Translations under genes and position numbers: made by a program
Part shown: one piece after another, positions 12,319 through 20,607 of the stretch
Layout: each line of letters starts with the position of its first letter
How positions within the stretch are numbered: the stretch's first letter is position 1
NCBI GenBank assembly: GCA_026692885.1
Contig: JAPLNJ010000847.1
Coordinates: 1-24,729 of the forward strand
Length of the DNA stretch: 24,729 bases
DNA from: Planctomycetota bacterium
Lineage (GTDB): Bacteria > Planctomycetota > Planctomycetia > Pirellulales > Pirellulaceae
Direction of reading: 5' to 3'
The notes under the pieces: generated by a model
Databases searched by the model: none
What the model was told of the DNA's origin: nothing
The model's input: the letters and a program-made list of their open reading frames with translations, nothing else

Positions 12319-15300
12319 GATGCGTCTCGTTGTCGGCGATCATGGGATTGTTCGTCGTCGGTTCTGGAATAGCACGCCCTGGTGAGGCAGCGACGCCGGT
12401 GCCCACCGGTCCGAGCGTGAGTTCCGCCGTCGTTTCTCTCGACGACGACAATTGGCTGCTGGCCACCGACCCGACCAATGTGGGCCGGGACCAGAAGTGG
12501 TTCGACGGACCCCAGTCAGAGGCCAAGCGAACCAAGGTGCCGTGGATCATCCAGGATGCCTTTCCGGGCTACCACGGTGTGGCCTGGTACTGGCGCACGT
12601 TCACCCCGCCAGCCCATCCCCATGCCGGTGGCCGTTACCTGCTGCGTTTCTGGGCCGTCGACTACCTGGCCGAGGTGTGGCTCAATGGGAAGCACGTGGG
12701 CGGACACGAGGGGGGCGAAGGCGTCTTTCTCCTGGATGTGACCGACGCCGTCAGGCCCCAGCAGCCTAACCTGCTGGCGGTCCGCGTGCTCAATCCGAAC
12801 AACGAGCGAATCGACGGCATCGTCCTGGCCGAAACTTGCCACTACGCCAAGTCCGAGCCCTTCCGGCCGGGCCTGACCTTCAACCCGGGCGGCATCGTGG
12901 ATTCCGTGGAGCTACTGGTCTCGCCGCTGGTTCGGGTGGAGGACCTGGCTGTGCGTCCCGACTGGAAGACGGGGGTCATCGAGATTCAGGCCAACATCCG
13001 CAATGCCTCACTGGCGGCCGTCTCCGGGCGGATCGGGCTGACGGTTGGGCCGGCAGCGGGCGGAGAGACGCTTGACGCGGCGCTCGTAGCCCAGGAGCTC
13101 CAGCCGGGAGACACGCCGGTCAAGGCCCACATCCAGGTGAGCCAGCCGCGGCTCTGGGAGTTGAACGATCCGTATCTCTATCGCGTGACCGCGCGGGTCC
13201 AGGTGGAGGGTTCCTCGTCGCTGGACGAGAGCTCCACGAACTGCGGGTTCCGGGATTTCCGGTTTGCCGACGGCCATTTCCGGCTCAACGGCCGGCGGTT
13301 GTTCCTGAAGAGCTCGCACACGGCCACGATCTACCCCATCGGGCTGCACTGGCCGCACGATCCCAACCTTGCCCGGCGAGAGATGCTCCAGATGAAGCTG
13401 ATGGGGTTCAATGCCATCCGCTTCTTTTGCTCCGTCCCGACCCGCTACCAACTGGACCTGTGCGACGAGCTGGGACTCATGATCTATGAGGAATCCTTCG
13501 CCGGCTGGTTCCTGGCCGACTCCCCCAAGATGAAAGAACGGTTCGACCACGAGGTCAGCGACATGCTCCGGCGGGATCGGAACCATCCTTGCGTCGTGAT
13601 GTGGGGACTCTTGAACGAGATGCCCGACGGCGCGGTGTTCCGGCACGCCGTCGCAATGCTGCCCCTGGTCCGGTCGCTGGATGACACGCGCGTGGTGCTG
13701 CTCAACAGCGGGCGATTCGACGGCCGAACCGGCACGACAGGGGGCGGATCGATGGCCGGAATCTCCATCTGGCAGGACCAGTCCGGCGCCTTGGAACCGA
13801 ACGTTACCTACAACGGCACCCAGGCCCCCATCAGCGCCCTGGGCGTCCTCTGGGACCCCGGACGGCTGTCCCTGCATCCCGGTCCCGCTGGCGAGTTCTG
13901 CGTGGTCCGCTGGACGGCGCCGTCGGACGGCAAGTACTCGCTATCGGCCAAGTTCAGCAGCATCGCCGAGAAGGCCACAACCGACGTCCATGTCCTCCAC
14001 AACGGCAAGCCGATTTTCGACAGCCTCATCAACCTGGAAGGTCATGGGAGGGAGGCGCCCTTTGCCGCGGACGCGTCGGTCAAGTCTGGCGACACGATCG
14101 ACTTCGCCGTGGGCTGGGGCAATGGCAATTATGGCGCCGACAGCACGGGCATTGAGATCTCGATCAGGTCGGCCGACGGAAAGACATCTGACGCCGCGCG
14201 TGAGTTCTCCGTCGCAAAGAACCCCAGTGGCGTGTGGCGTTTCGGCCGGTTCAAGGCGGGTGTCTCGCCGGACGCATCGACGTTCCATGCCTATGACAAA
14301 GGCCGGGTGATCGGCGATCCCACCGAGACCAGAGAGCTGATCGGCGGCCTCTCCAATCCGGGCTCCAAGGTCTGGGAGGACGTGGTGAGCGATCAACACC
14401 CGTACCAAAGGGTCCCGCACACGGCAGGGATCATCCGCGCCCTGCGAGCGATCAACGGCGGCAAGCTCCCCGTCTTCATCTCCGAATACGGCATCGGCAG
14501 CAGCCTGGATCTCGTGAAGCTGACCCGGGATTACGAACAGCTCGGCGCCGAGCACGTCGAGGACGCCCGGTGGTATCGCGCCAAGTTGGACCAGTTCATG
14601 GCGGACTGGAAGCGGTGGAATCTGGAGGATACCTTCGCCAGCCCCGAGGACTATTTCGCCCGGTGCCTGGCCCGCATGGGCCAGCAGCGACTGTTGAGCC
14701 TGAACTGCATCCGTTCGAATCCCAACTGTGTCGGCCACAGCATGACCGGGACCACCGACTGCGGTGACGCCGGGGAGGGGATAGTCACCCTGTTCAGGCA
14801 GCTCAAACCCGGCACGGTGGACGCCATCTTCGACGGCTGGTATCCACTCCGCTGGTGCCTGTTCGTCGAGCCGGTGCAGGTGTACCGTGGCCAAGCGGCC
14901 CATCTCGAAGCTGTGCTGTCCAACGAGGATGTCCTCAAGCCGGGTGAGTATCCGGCGCGGGTTCAGGTGGTTGCTCCCCATGCGCGGAGCATCTTCGACA
15001 AGACGATCACGGTCACCATCCCCGATCCCGCGACCCAACCTCAGCCGGCCTTCGCCCTGCCGGTGTTCGCCGAGGATGTGTTGCTCGACGGACCAGCGGG
15101 CAAGTACCGTTTCTTGGTCACCTTCCAGCAGGGTGCCGCAGCAGCGGGCGGCCAAGCTGAGTTCTATGTAGGCGATCCGGCGGAACTGCCGACGGTGCCG
15201 GCGGAAGTCGCGCTCTGGGGAGCAGACCCGGCCTTGGCCAAGTGGCTCGCTGACCAGGGTGTCCGTACGCGGCCCTGCTCCCCTCTTCCGCGTGAAGGAG

Positions 15301-15914
15301 AGGGACAAGGGGTGCGAGAACCGGGCGCCGAGACGGTTTCCAAACGTGAAGTGCTGCTTGCCTCCGCGGTTCCGCCCGCGCCGGGCGGGGCTGCCGCATT
15401 TCGTGATCTCGCCCGGCAGATCGCCCGCGGCTCGACGGTGGTCTTCCTTTCTCCCGCGGTGTTTGCCAAGGGCGATCAGCCGGCCGCCTGGGTGCCGCTG
15501 GCCGGGAAAGGGTCTCTGGCGAGCCTGCCGTCATGGCTCTACCACAAGGACGAATGGGCCAAGCACCACCCGATTTTCGATGGACTTCCGGCCGGCGACC
15601 TGCTGGACTACACGTTCTATCGGGACATCATTCCGGACGCGGCCTGGGTCGGCCAGGATCCACCCGCCGAGGTGGTCGCCGGTGCGATCAATACGTCGCT
15701 CGACTACTCAGCCGGACTGTTGGTCTCAGTTCACACGCTCGGCGCGGGCAGGTTCATCCTCAACACGCTGCACGTCCGCGAGAACCTAGGCCGCAACCCG
15801 GCCGCCGACCGCCTGCTATTGAACATGCTCCGCTACGCCGCCCGCGACACGGGACAGCCGCTCGCCGAACTGCCAGTCGACTTCGAACAGCAGCTCAAGA
15901 CGCTGGGATATTGA
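12315..15914 (+). CDS. Secreted glycoside hydrolase family 2-type enzyme with inserted beta-sandwich
   Basis: A 1199-residue exported enzyme expected to cleave beta-linked sugars (galactoside, mannoside or glucuronide; substrate not resolvable). A signal peptide covers about residues 1-26. A sugar-binding jelly roll spans about 45-200 (AWYWRTF, AEVWLNGKHVGGHEGG), an Ig-like domain about 205-310, then the TIM barrel. The general acid is E435 in MWGLLNEMP and the nucleophile is E724 in VFISEYG. Between them, residues about 500-620 form an extra module (VLWDPGRLSLHPGP, FCVVRWTAPSDGKY, DVHVLHNGKPIFD, GDTIDFAVGWGNGNYG) of a kind seen in many planctomycete secreted proteins. The C-terminal third is beta-rich plus an amidotransferase-like region, interrupted at about residues 989-1003 by a REP-encoded peptide (SPLPREGEGQGVRE). 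AGAGGAA-like bases at 12301-12309 serve as binding site. Confidence 0.85.
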   Translation: MRCVSLSAIMGLFVVGSGIARPGEAATPVPTGPSVSSAVVSLDDDNWLLATDPTNVGRDQKWFDGPQSEAKRTKVPWIIQDAFPGYHGVAWYWRTFTPPAHPHAGGRYLLRFWAVDYLAEVWLNGKHVGGHEGGEGVFLLDVTDAVRPQQPNLLAVRVLNPNNERIDGIVLAETCHYAKSEPFRPGLTFNPGGIVDSVELLVSPLVRVEDLAVRPDWKTGVIEIQANIRNASLAAVSGRIGLTVGPAAGGETLDAALVAQELQPGDTPVKAHIQVSQPRLWELNDPYLYRVTARVQVEGSSSLDESSTNCGFRDFRFADGHFRLNGRRLFLKSSHTATIYPIGLHWPHDPNLARREMLQMKLMGFNAIRFFCSVPTRYQLDLCDELGLMIYEESFAGWFLADSPKMKERFDHEVSDMLRRDRNHPCVVMWGLLNEMPDGAVFRHAVAMLPLVRSLDDTRVVLLNSGRFDGRTGTTGGGSMAGISIWQDQSGALEPNVTYNGTQAPISALGVLWDPGRLSLHPGPAGEFCVVRWTAPSDGKYSLSAKFSSIAEKATTDVHVLHNGKPIFDSLINLEGHGREAPFAADASVKSGDTIDFAVGWGNGNYGADSTGIEISIRSADGKTSDAAREFSVAKNPSGVWRFGRFKAGVSPDASTFHAYDKGRVIGDPTETRELIGGLSNPGSKVWEDVVSDQHPYQRVPHTAGIIRALRAINGGKLPVFISEYGIGSSLDLVKLTRDYEQLGAEHVEDARWYRAKLDQFMADWKRWNLEDTFASPEDYFARCLARMGQQRLLSLNCIRSNPNCVGHSMTGTTDCGDAGEGIVTLFRQLKPGTVDAIFDGWYPLRWCLFVEPVQVYRGQAAHLEAVLSNEDVLKPGEYPARVQVVAPHARSIFDKTITVTIPDPATQPQPAFALPVFAEDVLLDGPAGKYRFLVTFQQGAAAAGGQAEFYVGDPAELPTVPAEVALWGADPALAKWLADQGVRTRPCSPLPREGEGQGVREPGAETVSKREVLLASAVPPAPGGAAAFRDLARQIARGSTVVFLSPAVFAKGDQPAAWVPLAGKGSLASLPSWLYHKDEWAKHHPIFDGLPAGDLLDYTFYRDIIPDAAWVGQDPPAEVVAGAINTSLDYSAGLLVSVHTLGAGRFILNTLHVRENLGRNPAADRLLLNMLRYAARDTGQPLAELPVDFEQQLKTLGY
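15278..15320 (-). repeat. REP-like repeat, copy 2 (in frame inside the glycoside hydrolase gene)
   Basis: On the minus strand this reads as TTCTCGCACCCCTTGTCCCT, then CTCCTTCACGCGGAAGAGGG and GAG. That is the same overall plan as the other REP-like copies (CTCACCCC, CCCTCTCC, hairpin, GAGGGGAG), though more diverged. In the protein it encodes the low-complexity peptide SPLPREGEGQGVREP between two otherwise conserved segments. Confidence 0.6.
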
Positions 15915-16105
15915 CGCGTCCCAAAGGTTAACCAATCGGAATGACCGGAGTAGGTGTTTGGCGGAACGGCAGCGGTGAGCTTGAAGCGGGGCGAGACTTT
16001 CGTGTGCTGCGAAAGTTCCAATAATCGGGAAACCTGGACCAAGGCGAACGCTGGAAAGAAAACTGCCAGCCAGACGCCAAACCCGGACAGCAAGCCAGGC
16101 TCGTG

Positions 16106-16150
16106 CCCCTCACCCCCGATCCCTCTCCCCGGAGTACCGGGGCGAGGGGA
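16106..16150 (+). repeat. REP-like repeat, copy 3
   Basis: Matches 5536-5580 at 44 of 45 positions (single C/T difference). Here it is intergenic and supplies the stop that ends the minus-strand remnant at 16151-16322. Confidence 0.8.
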
Positions 16151-16322
16151 GACTGCGTGCGCGCAATTCCCGTTTGCGGACCGCATAGCCGAAGCCGCAC
16201 ATCCGATGCGTGCCGCCGCACGCCGTGCCAATCACCGGTTGCTTGAGTTCCTCCGCGATGAGCCGCTCGATGGCATGTTTGGCCGATGAGGCCGTCAGGA
16301 ACTCGCGCCGGGTGCCAAACAT
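16151..16322 (-). pseudogene. Fragment resembling a squalene/prenyltransferase-repeat-like protein
   Basis: On the minus strand the frame reads SAKHAIERLIAEELKQPVIG, then TACGGTHRMCGFGYAVRKREL. The GTACGGTHR motif resembles secreted planctomycete proteins with squalene-cyclase-like alpha/alpha repeats. The fragment is about 55 residues long, follows a doubtful start, and is cut off by the REP-like repeat. Recognition is from memory of the motif only. Confidence 0.3.
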
Positions 16323-16349
16323 GGGGGCGTTCTTCTCTCCACTTCGCCA

Positions 16350-16598
16350 TCAATCCGCCGGCTCGGATTCCCAAGGTCGCGTCCGAGCGGTCCGTTTTCG
16401 TCCTCGCTTCAAGGCTCGGCCAACCGCGTGGGCCACGCGGTCCGCGGCGAGATTGACCGTCGCGGTGAACCGTGTCTCGGCGTGGCTGACGCGAATCATC
16501 TTGCCTCCGGCGAGTTGCACGGCGATAGGAAAAGTTTTTTTCCCCTCAGCAAGCGATTCAGCAGCGATCGACAGGCGACCGTATTCCTGCGATTGCAT
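16350..16598 (-). pseudogene. Possible remnant of an HPF/RaiA-like ribosome-associated protein
   Basis: An 82-residue minus-strand frame. The segment AVQLAGGKMIRVSHAETRFT, followed by ATVNLAADRVAHAVGRALKR, resembles the C-terminal half of small hibernation-promoting-factor-like proteins (pattern: ARLxGxxPIAVTHxAxxLxxAVxxAADKLxRxL). The N-terminal half of that fold cannot be found upstream, so this is either a shortened protein or a relic. An ATG at 16598 is available, with no clear binding site. Confidence 0.3.
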
Positions 16599-16797
16599 AT
16601 TGGTAAGTCCCACCATAGAATCCGCTTACGGCAGTGCGTCTCACTTGCCGCTGGCTGACGCAGATGGCACCGTAATTGCGTTGGGCGGGGGCCGGGCCGA
16701 CGCTTCTGATGGAGTTCCTCCCTGCCGAGCTGAGCCAGGACGGGCATCCCAATGCGGACGCGGTCGTCGAGCACTTTATTGGAAAGGACACGGAAGC

Positions 16798-17382
16798 ATG
16801 GCCAACGACACCCTCGGAGGAGCGAAGACGCTCTTGGATGTTTTCTTTCACGAGCAAGATCAGCATCTCCTGAATGCCTTTCGCGCACGTTTGGAGAGAA
16901 CGGATCGTCGCACCCAATTGGCTCAGATTTCCGGCATCCATGACGAGGCGGTGCTGGATCGTCTGATCGAGTTGAACATCGGACCCGACACGCTGGCGGC
17001 CATGGCGGTCGTCCCGCTCGTTTGTGTGGCTTGGGCCGATGGGAAAGTCCAGGAGGCTGAGCGTCAGGCCGTCTTGGCGGCCGCCAAAACGGCTGGCGTG
17101 CCGCCTCAGAATGGTCGCTACCCGTTGCTGGAATATTGGCTGAACGAACGACCGGGCGCGGAGTTGCTGGAGGCCTGGGAGCACTACATCCAAGGTCTTT
17201 GCCAGCGGCTGGACGAGCACGAGATCGGAGAGCTCAAGCGTGATCTACTGGATCGAGCGCGCGACGTGGCTGAAGCGGCCGGGGGAATATTCGGGTTCGG
17301 GAACAAGACTTCTGCAGCCGAACGCGCCATGCTGGCCAGACTTGAGCAGGCGTTCGGTGGAGTAGCCAAGCAGCCCCATTAA
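16798..17382 (+). CDS. TerB-like domain protein
   Basis: A 194-residue, soluble, mostly alpha-helical protein. The segment LAAMAVVPLVCVAWADGKVQ, followed by EAERQAVLAAA, is the signature of the TerB-like (tellurite resistance) fold, in which an acidic WADGxVxxxE helix pair binds metal. Many proteins with this fold have no link to tellurite. The chosen ATG at 16798 starts MANDTLGGAKTLLDVFF, and GGAAG at 16791-16795 is too close to be a good binding site; the frame is open upstream but is not protein-like. It stands alone, convergent with ndk. Confidence 0.75.
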   Translation: MANDTLGGAKTLLDVFFHEQDQHLLNAFRARLERTDRRTQLAQISGIHDEAVLDRLIELNIGPDTLAAMAVVPLVCVAWADGKVQEAERQAVLAAAKTAGVPPQNGRYPLLEYWLNERPGAELLEAWEHYIQGLCQRLDEHEIGELKRDLLDRARDVAEAAGGIFGFGNKTSAAERAMLARLEQAFGGVAKQPH

Positions 17383-17441
17383 CCGCAAGTGACAGTAGTT
17401 CCGAGTTCGCAGCGGCGTTGCGAATTGGCGTAGCTGATTTT

Positions 17442-17553
17442 TCTCGTTCCGATGCTCTGCGTCGGAATGCAAGCCACGGACGCTCTGCGTCCTTGGGTAG
17501 ACGACGCGGAGCGTCAAAACACTTGCGTTCCCACGCGGAGCGTGGGAACGAGA
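17442..17553. repeat. Paired REP-like hairpins between convergent genes
   Basis: Arms 17442-17473 and 17522-17553 form a 32-bp inverted repeat with five mismatches. Each arm is also a hairpin by itself: TTCCGA...TCGGAA in the left one and TTCCCACGC...GCGTGGGAA in the right one. A further hairpin-like segment (GGACGCTCTGCGTCC at 17478-17492) lies between. The position between the ends of the TerB-like gene and ndk suits a bidirectional terminator or a barrier to readthrough. Confidence 0.7.
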
Positions 17554-17576
17554 GAGACGCGAATCTGGAAGGCGGT

Positions 17577-18320
17577 TCAAGACACTTCGCCCGCGGCCTC
17601 GTTGATCAGGTACTTGGCAGCCACCGTTTCCAGGGGCAGCGGTGCTGACTGGCCAGACGCCAACAGACGTAGCGTCTCCAGGTCGGAACGCCAAGCCACT
17701 TTGCCAGGCGCCAGCAGGAACGTGCTACCCGGCTCATAGGTCGTCAGCAGCTTGCCATCCTGGAAGTAGTAGTGCGCATCGCTGACGTCGGCGGGATAGA
17801 CACGCATCGACGGTGGAATGTCGCTGGGCTTGAACCACAGCTTGATTTCCCGCTCCGCCTCACTCACCGTGGCCGAGGCGTGAATTAGATTGTCCATACG
17901 CTCGCCGATCACCTTCCCTGCGGCGTCTGCGACCGGGACGATCGTACCCAGGGCGCGGATACAGCCGGGCTTCTTTTCTCGGGCCACGTGCGGATTGGTC
18001 GGGCCGACGATGTCGCGAATCTTTTGCACCGCGTCCGGGCCGCGATAGACCAGGGCGATAACGCGGCGCCGGTGGGGTTCGTCCGGGTAATGGGCGAGGC
18101 CCATGATGTAGTCCAGCAGTGGCAAATAGAATACCTTGCCTCGATGTTCGGCGTAATGCTCTTCGGCCAGCATCCGGTGGACGTGGACGATCTTGGCTCC
18201 GGCAAAACGCAGGCCACTGTGGACCTCCGAAAGCAGAGACAACACATATCCGGTCAACGAGTTCTTCAGACAGTCCGGTTTGATGAGCACCAGCGTCTGT
18301 TCCAGGGCTGTGTTTTCCAT
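17577..18320 (-). CDS. ndk: Nucleoside diphosphate kinase with C-terminal extension
   Basis: Transfers the gamma-phosphate of ATP to nucleoside diphosphates through a phosphohistidine. Family marks: LVLIKPDCLKN (Lys14), a tyrosine at 56, VYRGPDAVQKIRDIVGPTNP at 92-110, and the active-site histidine H147 in MDNLIHASAT, a variant of the usual N-IIHGSD. Ordinary Ndk is about 140-150 residues; this one has 247. The extra 85 residues (from about KLWFKPSDIPP) show no known domain to me and include YYFQDGKLLTTYEPGS. The gene follows pgk on the same strand after 209 bases. A good site GAAGGAC precedes the ATG at 18320 by about eight bases. Confidence 0.88.
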   Translation of the reverse strand: MENTALEQTLVLIKPDCLKNSLTGYVLSLLSEVHSGLRFAGAKIVHVHRMLAEEHYAEHRGKVFYLPLLDYIMGLAHYPDEPHRRRVIALVYRGPDAVQKIRDIVGPTNPHVAREKKPGCIRALGTIVPVADAAGKVIGERMDNLIHASATVSEAEREIKLWFKPSDIPPSMRVYPADVSDAHYYFQDGKLLTTYEPGSTFLLAPGKVAWRSDLETLRLLASGQSAPLPLETVAAKYLINEAAGEVS

Positions 18321-18509
18321 GTCAAATGTCCTTCTTCAAACTCGCGGATGAAAAGTGATACCGCCCGCGGTCGGCAGCGGCCCGTTCAGCCGCGAGCGAA
18401 CCACAGGACGGTGCGTCGGCCTGGGGTCGCCTGTCTCCTGCGGCCCATGTTACCGAAAAAGCCGCCTCGCCAGAAGACGAGCCGCGAGGATTTCCCGAAT
18501 TGCGGAGGT

Positions 18510-18528
18510 GCCCAGGCCGGGGCTGGGC
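18510..18528 (-). terminator. Hairpin directly after pgk
   Basis: GCCCAG-GCCGGGG-CTGGGC forms a 6-bp GC stem two bases beyond the pgk stop codon. No T-run follows on the minus strand, so it is not a standard intrinsic terminator; it could stabilise the pgk transcript end or reduce readthrough into ndk. Confidence 0.3.
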
Positions 18529-18529
18529 C

Positions 18530-19714
18530 CTATTTTTCGTCCAGCACTTCGACTGCGGCGAACTTCTTGCCTTCGAGCATTTCCAGGCTCGCGCCGCCGC
18601 CGGTGCTGACGTGGGAGACCTTGTCGGCGAAGCCCAGCTTCTCGATGGCTGCCGCACTGTCGCCGCCACCGATAATGCTGGTGGCGCTGCTGTCGGCAAT
18701 CGCCTGCGCGACGGTCTTCGTGCCGGCGTCGAACGGAGGCATCTCGAACACGCCCATCGGGCCGTTCCAAACCACCGTCTGCGCCTCCTTGACCAGCTTC
18801 CCGTACAACGCGGCCGTCTGCGGGCCGATGTCCAGCCCCATGAAGCCGTCGGGGATCTCGCCAGCCGGGACGACCCGCTTGACACAGTCGGCAGCAAACT
18901 TGTCGCCGCAGTGATCGTCGACCGGCAGGACCAATTTGCTACCGCCGACAGCGATCAGTTCCTTGGCGAGGTCGACCTTGTCCAGTTCCACCTTGCTGCT
19001 GCCCACCCGGCCGCCTCTGGCCAGACTGAACGTGTAGGCCATGGCGCCGCCGATCAGCACCTTGTCGCAGATGCCCAGCAGGTTCTTGATGACTTCGATT
19101 TTGTCGGACACTTTGGCCCCACCGAGAATCGCGATGAACGGCCGCTTCGGAGCGGCGATCGCGTCGCTGAGGTACTGGATTTCCTTCTCCACCAGGAAAC
19201 CGACCACCTTGGGCTTGCCGACCATGGCCTGGGGGACGGCAAACATTGAGGCGTCCGTGCGATGGCAGGTGCCGAAGGCGTCATTGCAGTAGATGTCGGC
19301 CATGTCAGCCAGCTGCTTGGCGAACTCCGCATCGCCGTCCTTCTCGCCGGGCTGGAATCGCAAATTCTCCAGCACCGCGACGTCACCGCTGCCCAACGCC
19401 TGCACTTTGGCTCGTGCGTCTGCCCCCACCGTATCGGTGGCAAAAGCGACCGGCTTGCCCAGCATTTCCCCCAACCGCTCGGCTGCGGGCTTCAGGCTGT
19501 ACTTGGTCTCGGGCTTGTCTTTGGGGCGTCCCAAGTGGCTGATCAGAATCAACCGCCCGCCACGGTCGATCACGGACCGGATGGACGGTAGAGCCATCCG
19601 AATTCGCCGGTCGTCGGTAATCTTCTGCTGGTCATCCAAGGGAACGTTGAAGTCCACACGCATCAAAATGGTCTTGCCGGAGACATCCACTGCTTGAATC
19701 GATTTCTTGGCCAT
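18530..19714 (-). CDS. pgk: Phosphoglycerate kinase
   Basis: A 394-residue, full-length glycolytic enzyme that interconverts 1,3-bisphosphoglycerate + ADP and 3-phosphoglycerate + ATP in the cytosol. Conserved marks: [12 protein letters not shown] near the N-terminus, the basic patch [10 protein letters not shown] and [50 protein letters not shown], and the C-terminal [15 protein letters not shown] and [16 protein letters not shown] 19714 is preferred: it begins [13 protein letters not shown] and is preceded by AGAAGGAAAGCT, while the longer frame (to 19765) would add residues with no counterpart in the family. It is probably transcribed with ndk. Confidence 0.97.
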   Translation of the reverse strand: MAKKSIQAVDVSGKTILMRVDFNVPLDDQQKITDDRRIRMALPSIRSVIDRGGRLILISHLGRPKDKPETKYSLKPAAERLGEMLGKPVAFATDTVGADARAKVQALGSGDVAVLENLRFQPGEKDGDAEFAKQLADMADIYCNDAFGTCHRTDASMFAVPQAMVGKPKVVGFLVEKEIQYLSDAIAAPKRPFIAILGGAKVSDKIEVIKNLLGICDKVLIGGAMAYTFSLARGGRVGSSKVELDKVDLAKELIAVGGSKLVLPVDDHCGDKFAADCVKRVVPAGEIPDGFMGLDIGPQTAALYGKLVKEAQTVVWNGPMGVFEMPPFDAGTKTVAQAIADSSATSIIGGGDSAAAIEKLGFADKVSHVSTGGGASLEMLEGKKFAAVEVLDEK

Positions 19715-20063
19715 AGCTTTCCTTCTTTCAACCTCTAACTCTCGATAGAAACTGTGCTGCATCACTGCAGTGAGGATGGTCCTATTACATAGACTTTTGG
19801 CCGGACGAGCAAGGACCCTGGGGATTCGACTTGTTCGAAATAAATTGCGAATTCTTGGGCAGTCTGGAGTTTGCGACCTCTTCGACCATGCTTATAATAT
19901 CGCGGCTTGGTGCCGGACGCAGTGTGCGTTGAGGGCGATTGCGCGTGGGTCGCGCGAGATTGGTTGCAGAAATTTCGCGGAGGCTTGCCCTCATTCTTAT
20001 TGAACTCACGGTGGGGTACGCGACCTGACCCTGCCGGGGACCTGCAGAACGGAAGTGATCGGC
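19715..20063. promoter_or_regulatory. Divergent intergenic region; sigma-70-like promoter at 19871-19898
   Basis: This 349-base gap separates pgk (leftward) from the CBS-kor cluster (rightward). Rightward, TTGCGA (19871-19876), a 16-base spacer and a perfect TATAAT (19893-19898) make a good sigma-70-type promoter about 165 bases ahead of the CBS gene. Leftward, a weaker candidate (TTGCTC, 17 bases, TGTAAT on the minus strand, 19786-19814 or so) could serve pgk. A perfect 12-bp palindrome TCACTGCAGTGA at 19762-19773 lies in the pgk leader and could be an operator. No other gene is evident. Confidence 0.45.
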
Positions 20064-20528
20064 GTGGACTTTCAACTGAACCTGACGACGGACACCGTGG
20101 ACCGGCTGAATCCACTGCAGCCGCTGTGCTTTGAACCTCAGATTCCGGTTCGCGAGGTCATCCAGGTGATGAAGTCGCGAGGTCGGGGCGCGGCCGTCAT
20201 TTGTCACGAGGGCGTGGTGGTCGGCATTTTCACCGACCGGGACGCGCTGCGAGTGATGGCCACGGGCGCCGACTTGGATGTGCCGATCGCGGACGAGATG
20301 ACTCGCGACCCGGTGGTTTTGTCGAACCACGACACCGTCGGCAAGGCCATTGCGACCATGTCTCGCGGCGGTTATCGTCGGCTGCCGATCGTGGATGCAA
20401 GCGGTCGGCCGATCGGAATTGTCCGGGTCAAGCAAATCCTGCATTATCTGGTCCAACATTTTCCTGCCGCCATCTACACCTTGCCACCCGGTCCTGACGT
20501 CGCTACCAAAGAACGTGAAGGAGCCTGA
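20064..20528 (+). CDS. CBS-domain pair protein
   Basis: A 154-residue protein consisting almost entirely of two CBS motifs, a module that usually binds AMP, ATP or S-adenosylmethionine and senses energy state. The first spans about 25-75 (VREVIQVMKSRGRGAAVICH, GIFTDRDALR); the second about 85-140 (DEMTRDPVVLSNHDTVGKAI, GGYRRLPIVDASGRPIGIVR). The GTG at 20064 is preferred to GTG 20055 because CGGAAG then sits eight bases upstream. It precedes korA by 79 bases and probably shares its transcript. A second CBS protein closes the cluster, so this is likely a regulator or partner of the oxidoreductase; that role is inferred from context. Confidence 0.88.
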   Translation: MDFQLNLTTDTVDRLNPLQPLCFEPQIPVREVIQVMKSRGRGAAVICHEGVVVGIFTDRDALRVMATGADLDVPIADEMTRDPVVLSNHDTVGKAIATMSRGGYRRLPIVDASGRPIGIVRVKQILHYLVQHFPAAIYTLPPGPDVATKEREGA

Positions 20529-20607
20529 GTCGCCGACAGCGTTGTCTCGGTGGGCCCAGGCCGCTACAGTATCTGGGGGGCTTTCTCCCGTGCCTCGTGA
20601 GTGAACC

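Larger units (their letters stand above)
15915..16797. other. Intergenic debris region
   Basis: About 880 bases between the glycoside hydrolase and the TerB-like gene. A hairpin ACTTTCG-TGTGCTG-CGAAAGT at 15996-16016 lies 82 bases after the hydrolase stop and could assist termination. Beyond it are a REP-like copy (16106-16150) and two small minus-strand remnants (16151-16322 and 16350-16598). Bases 16620-16797 hold nothing I can name; the TerB-like promoter should be there. Confidence 0.5.

Noticed and set aside
13941..15308. 455-residue minus-strand open frame opposite the glycoside hydrolase
   Set aside because: It is antisense to the catalytic part of a recognisable enzyme; its composition is typical of a shadow frame.
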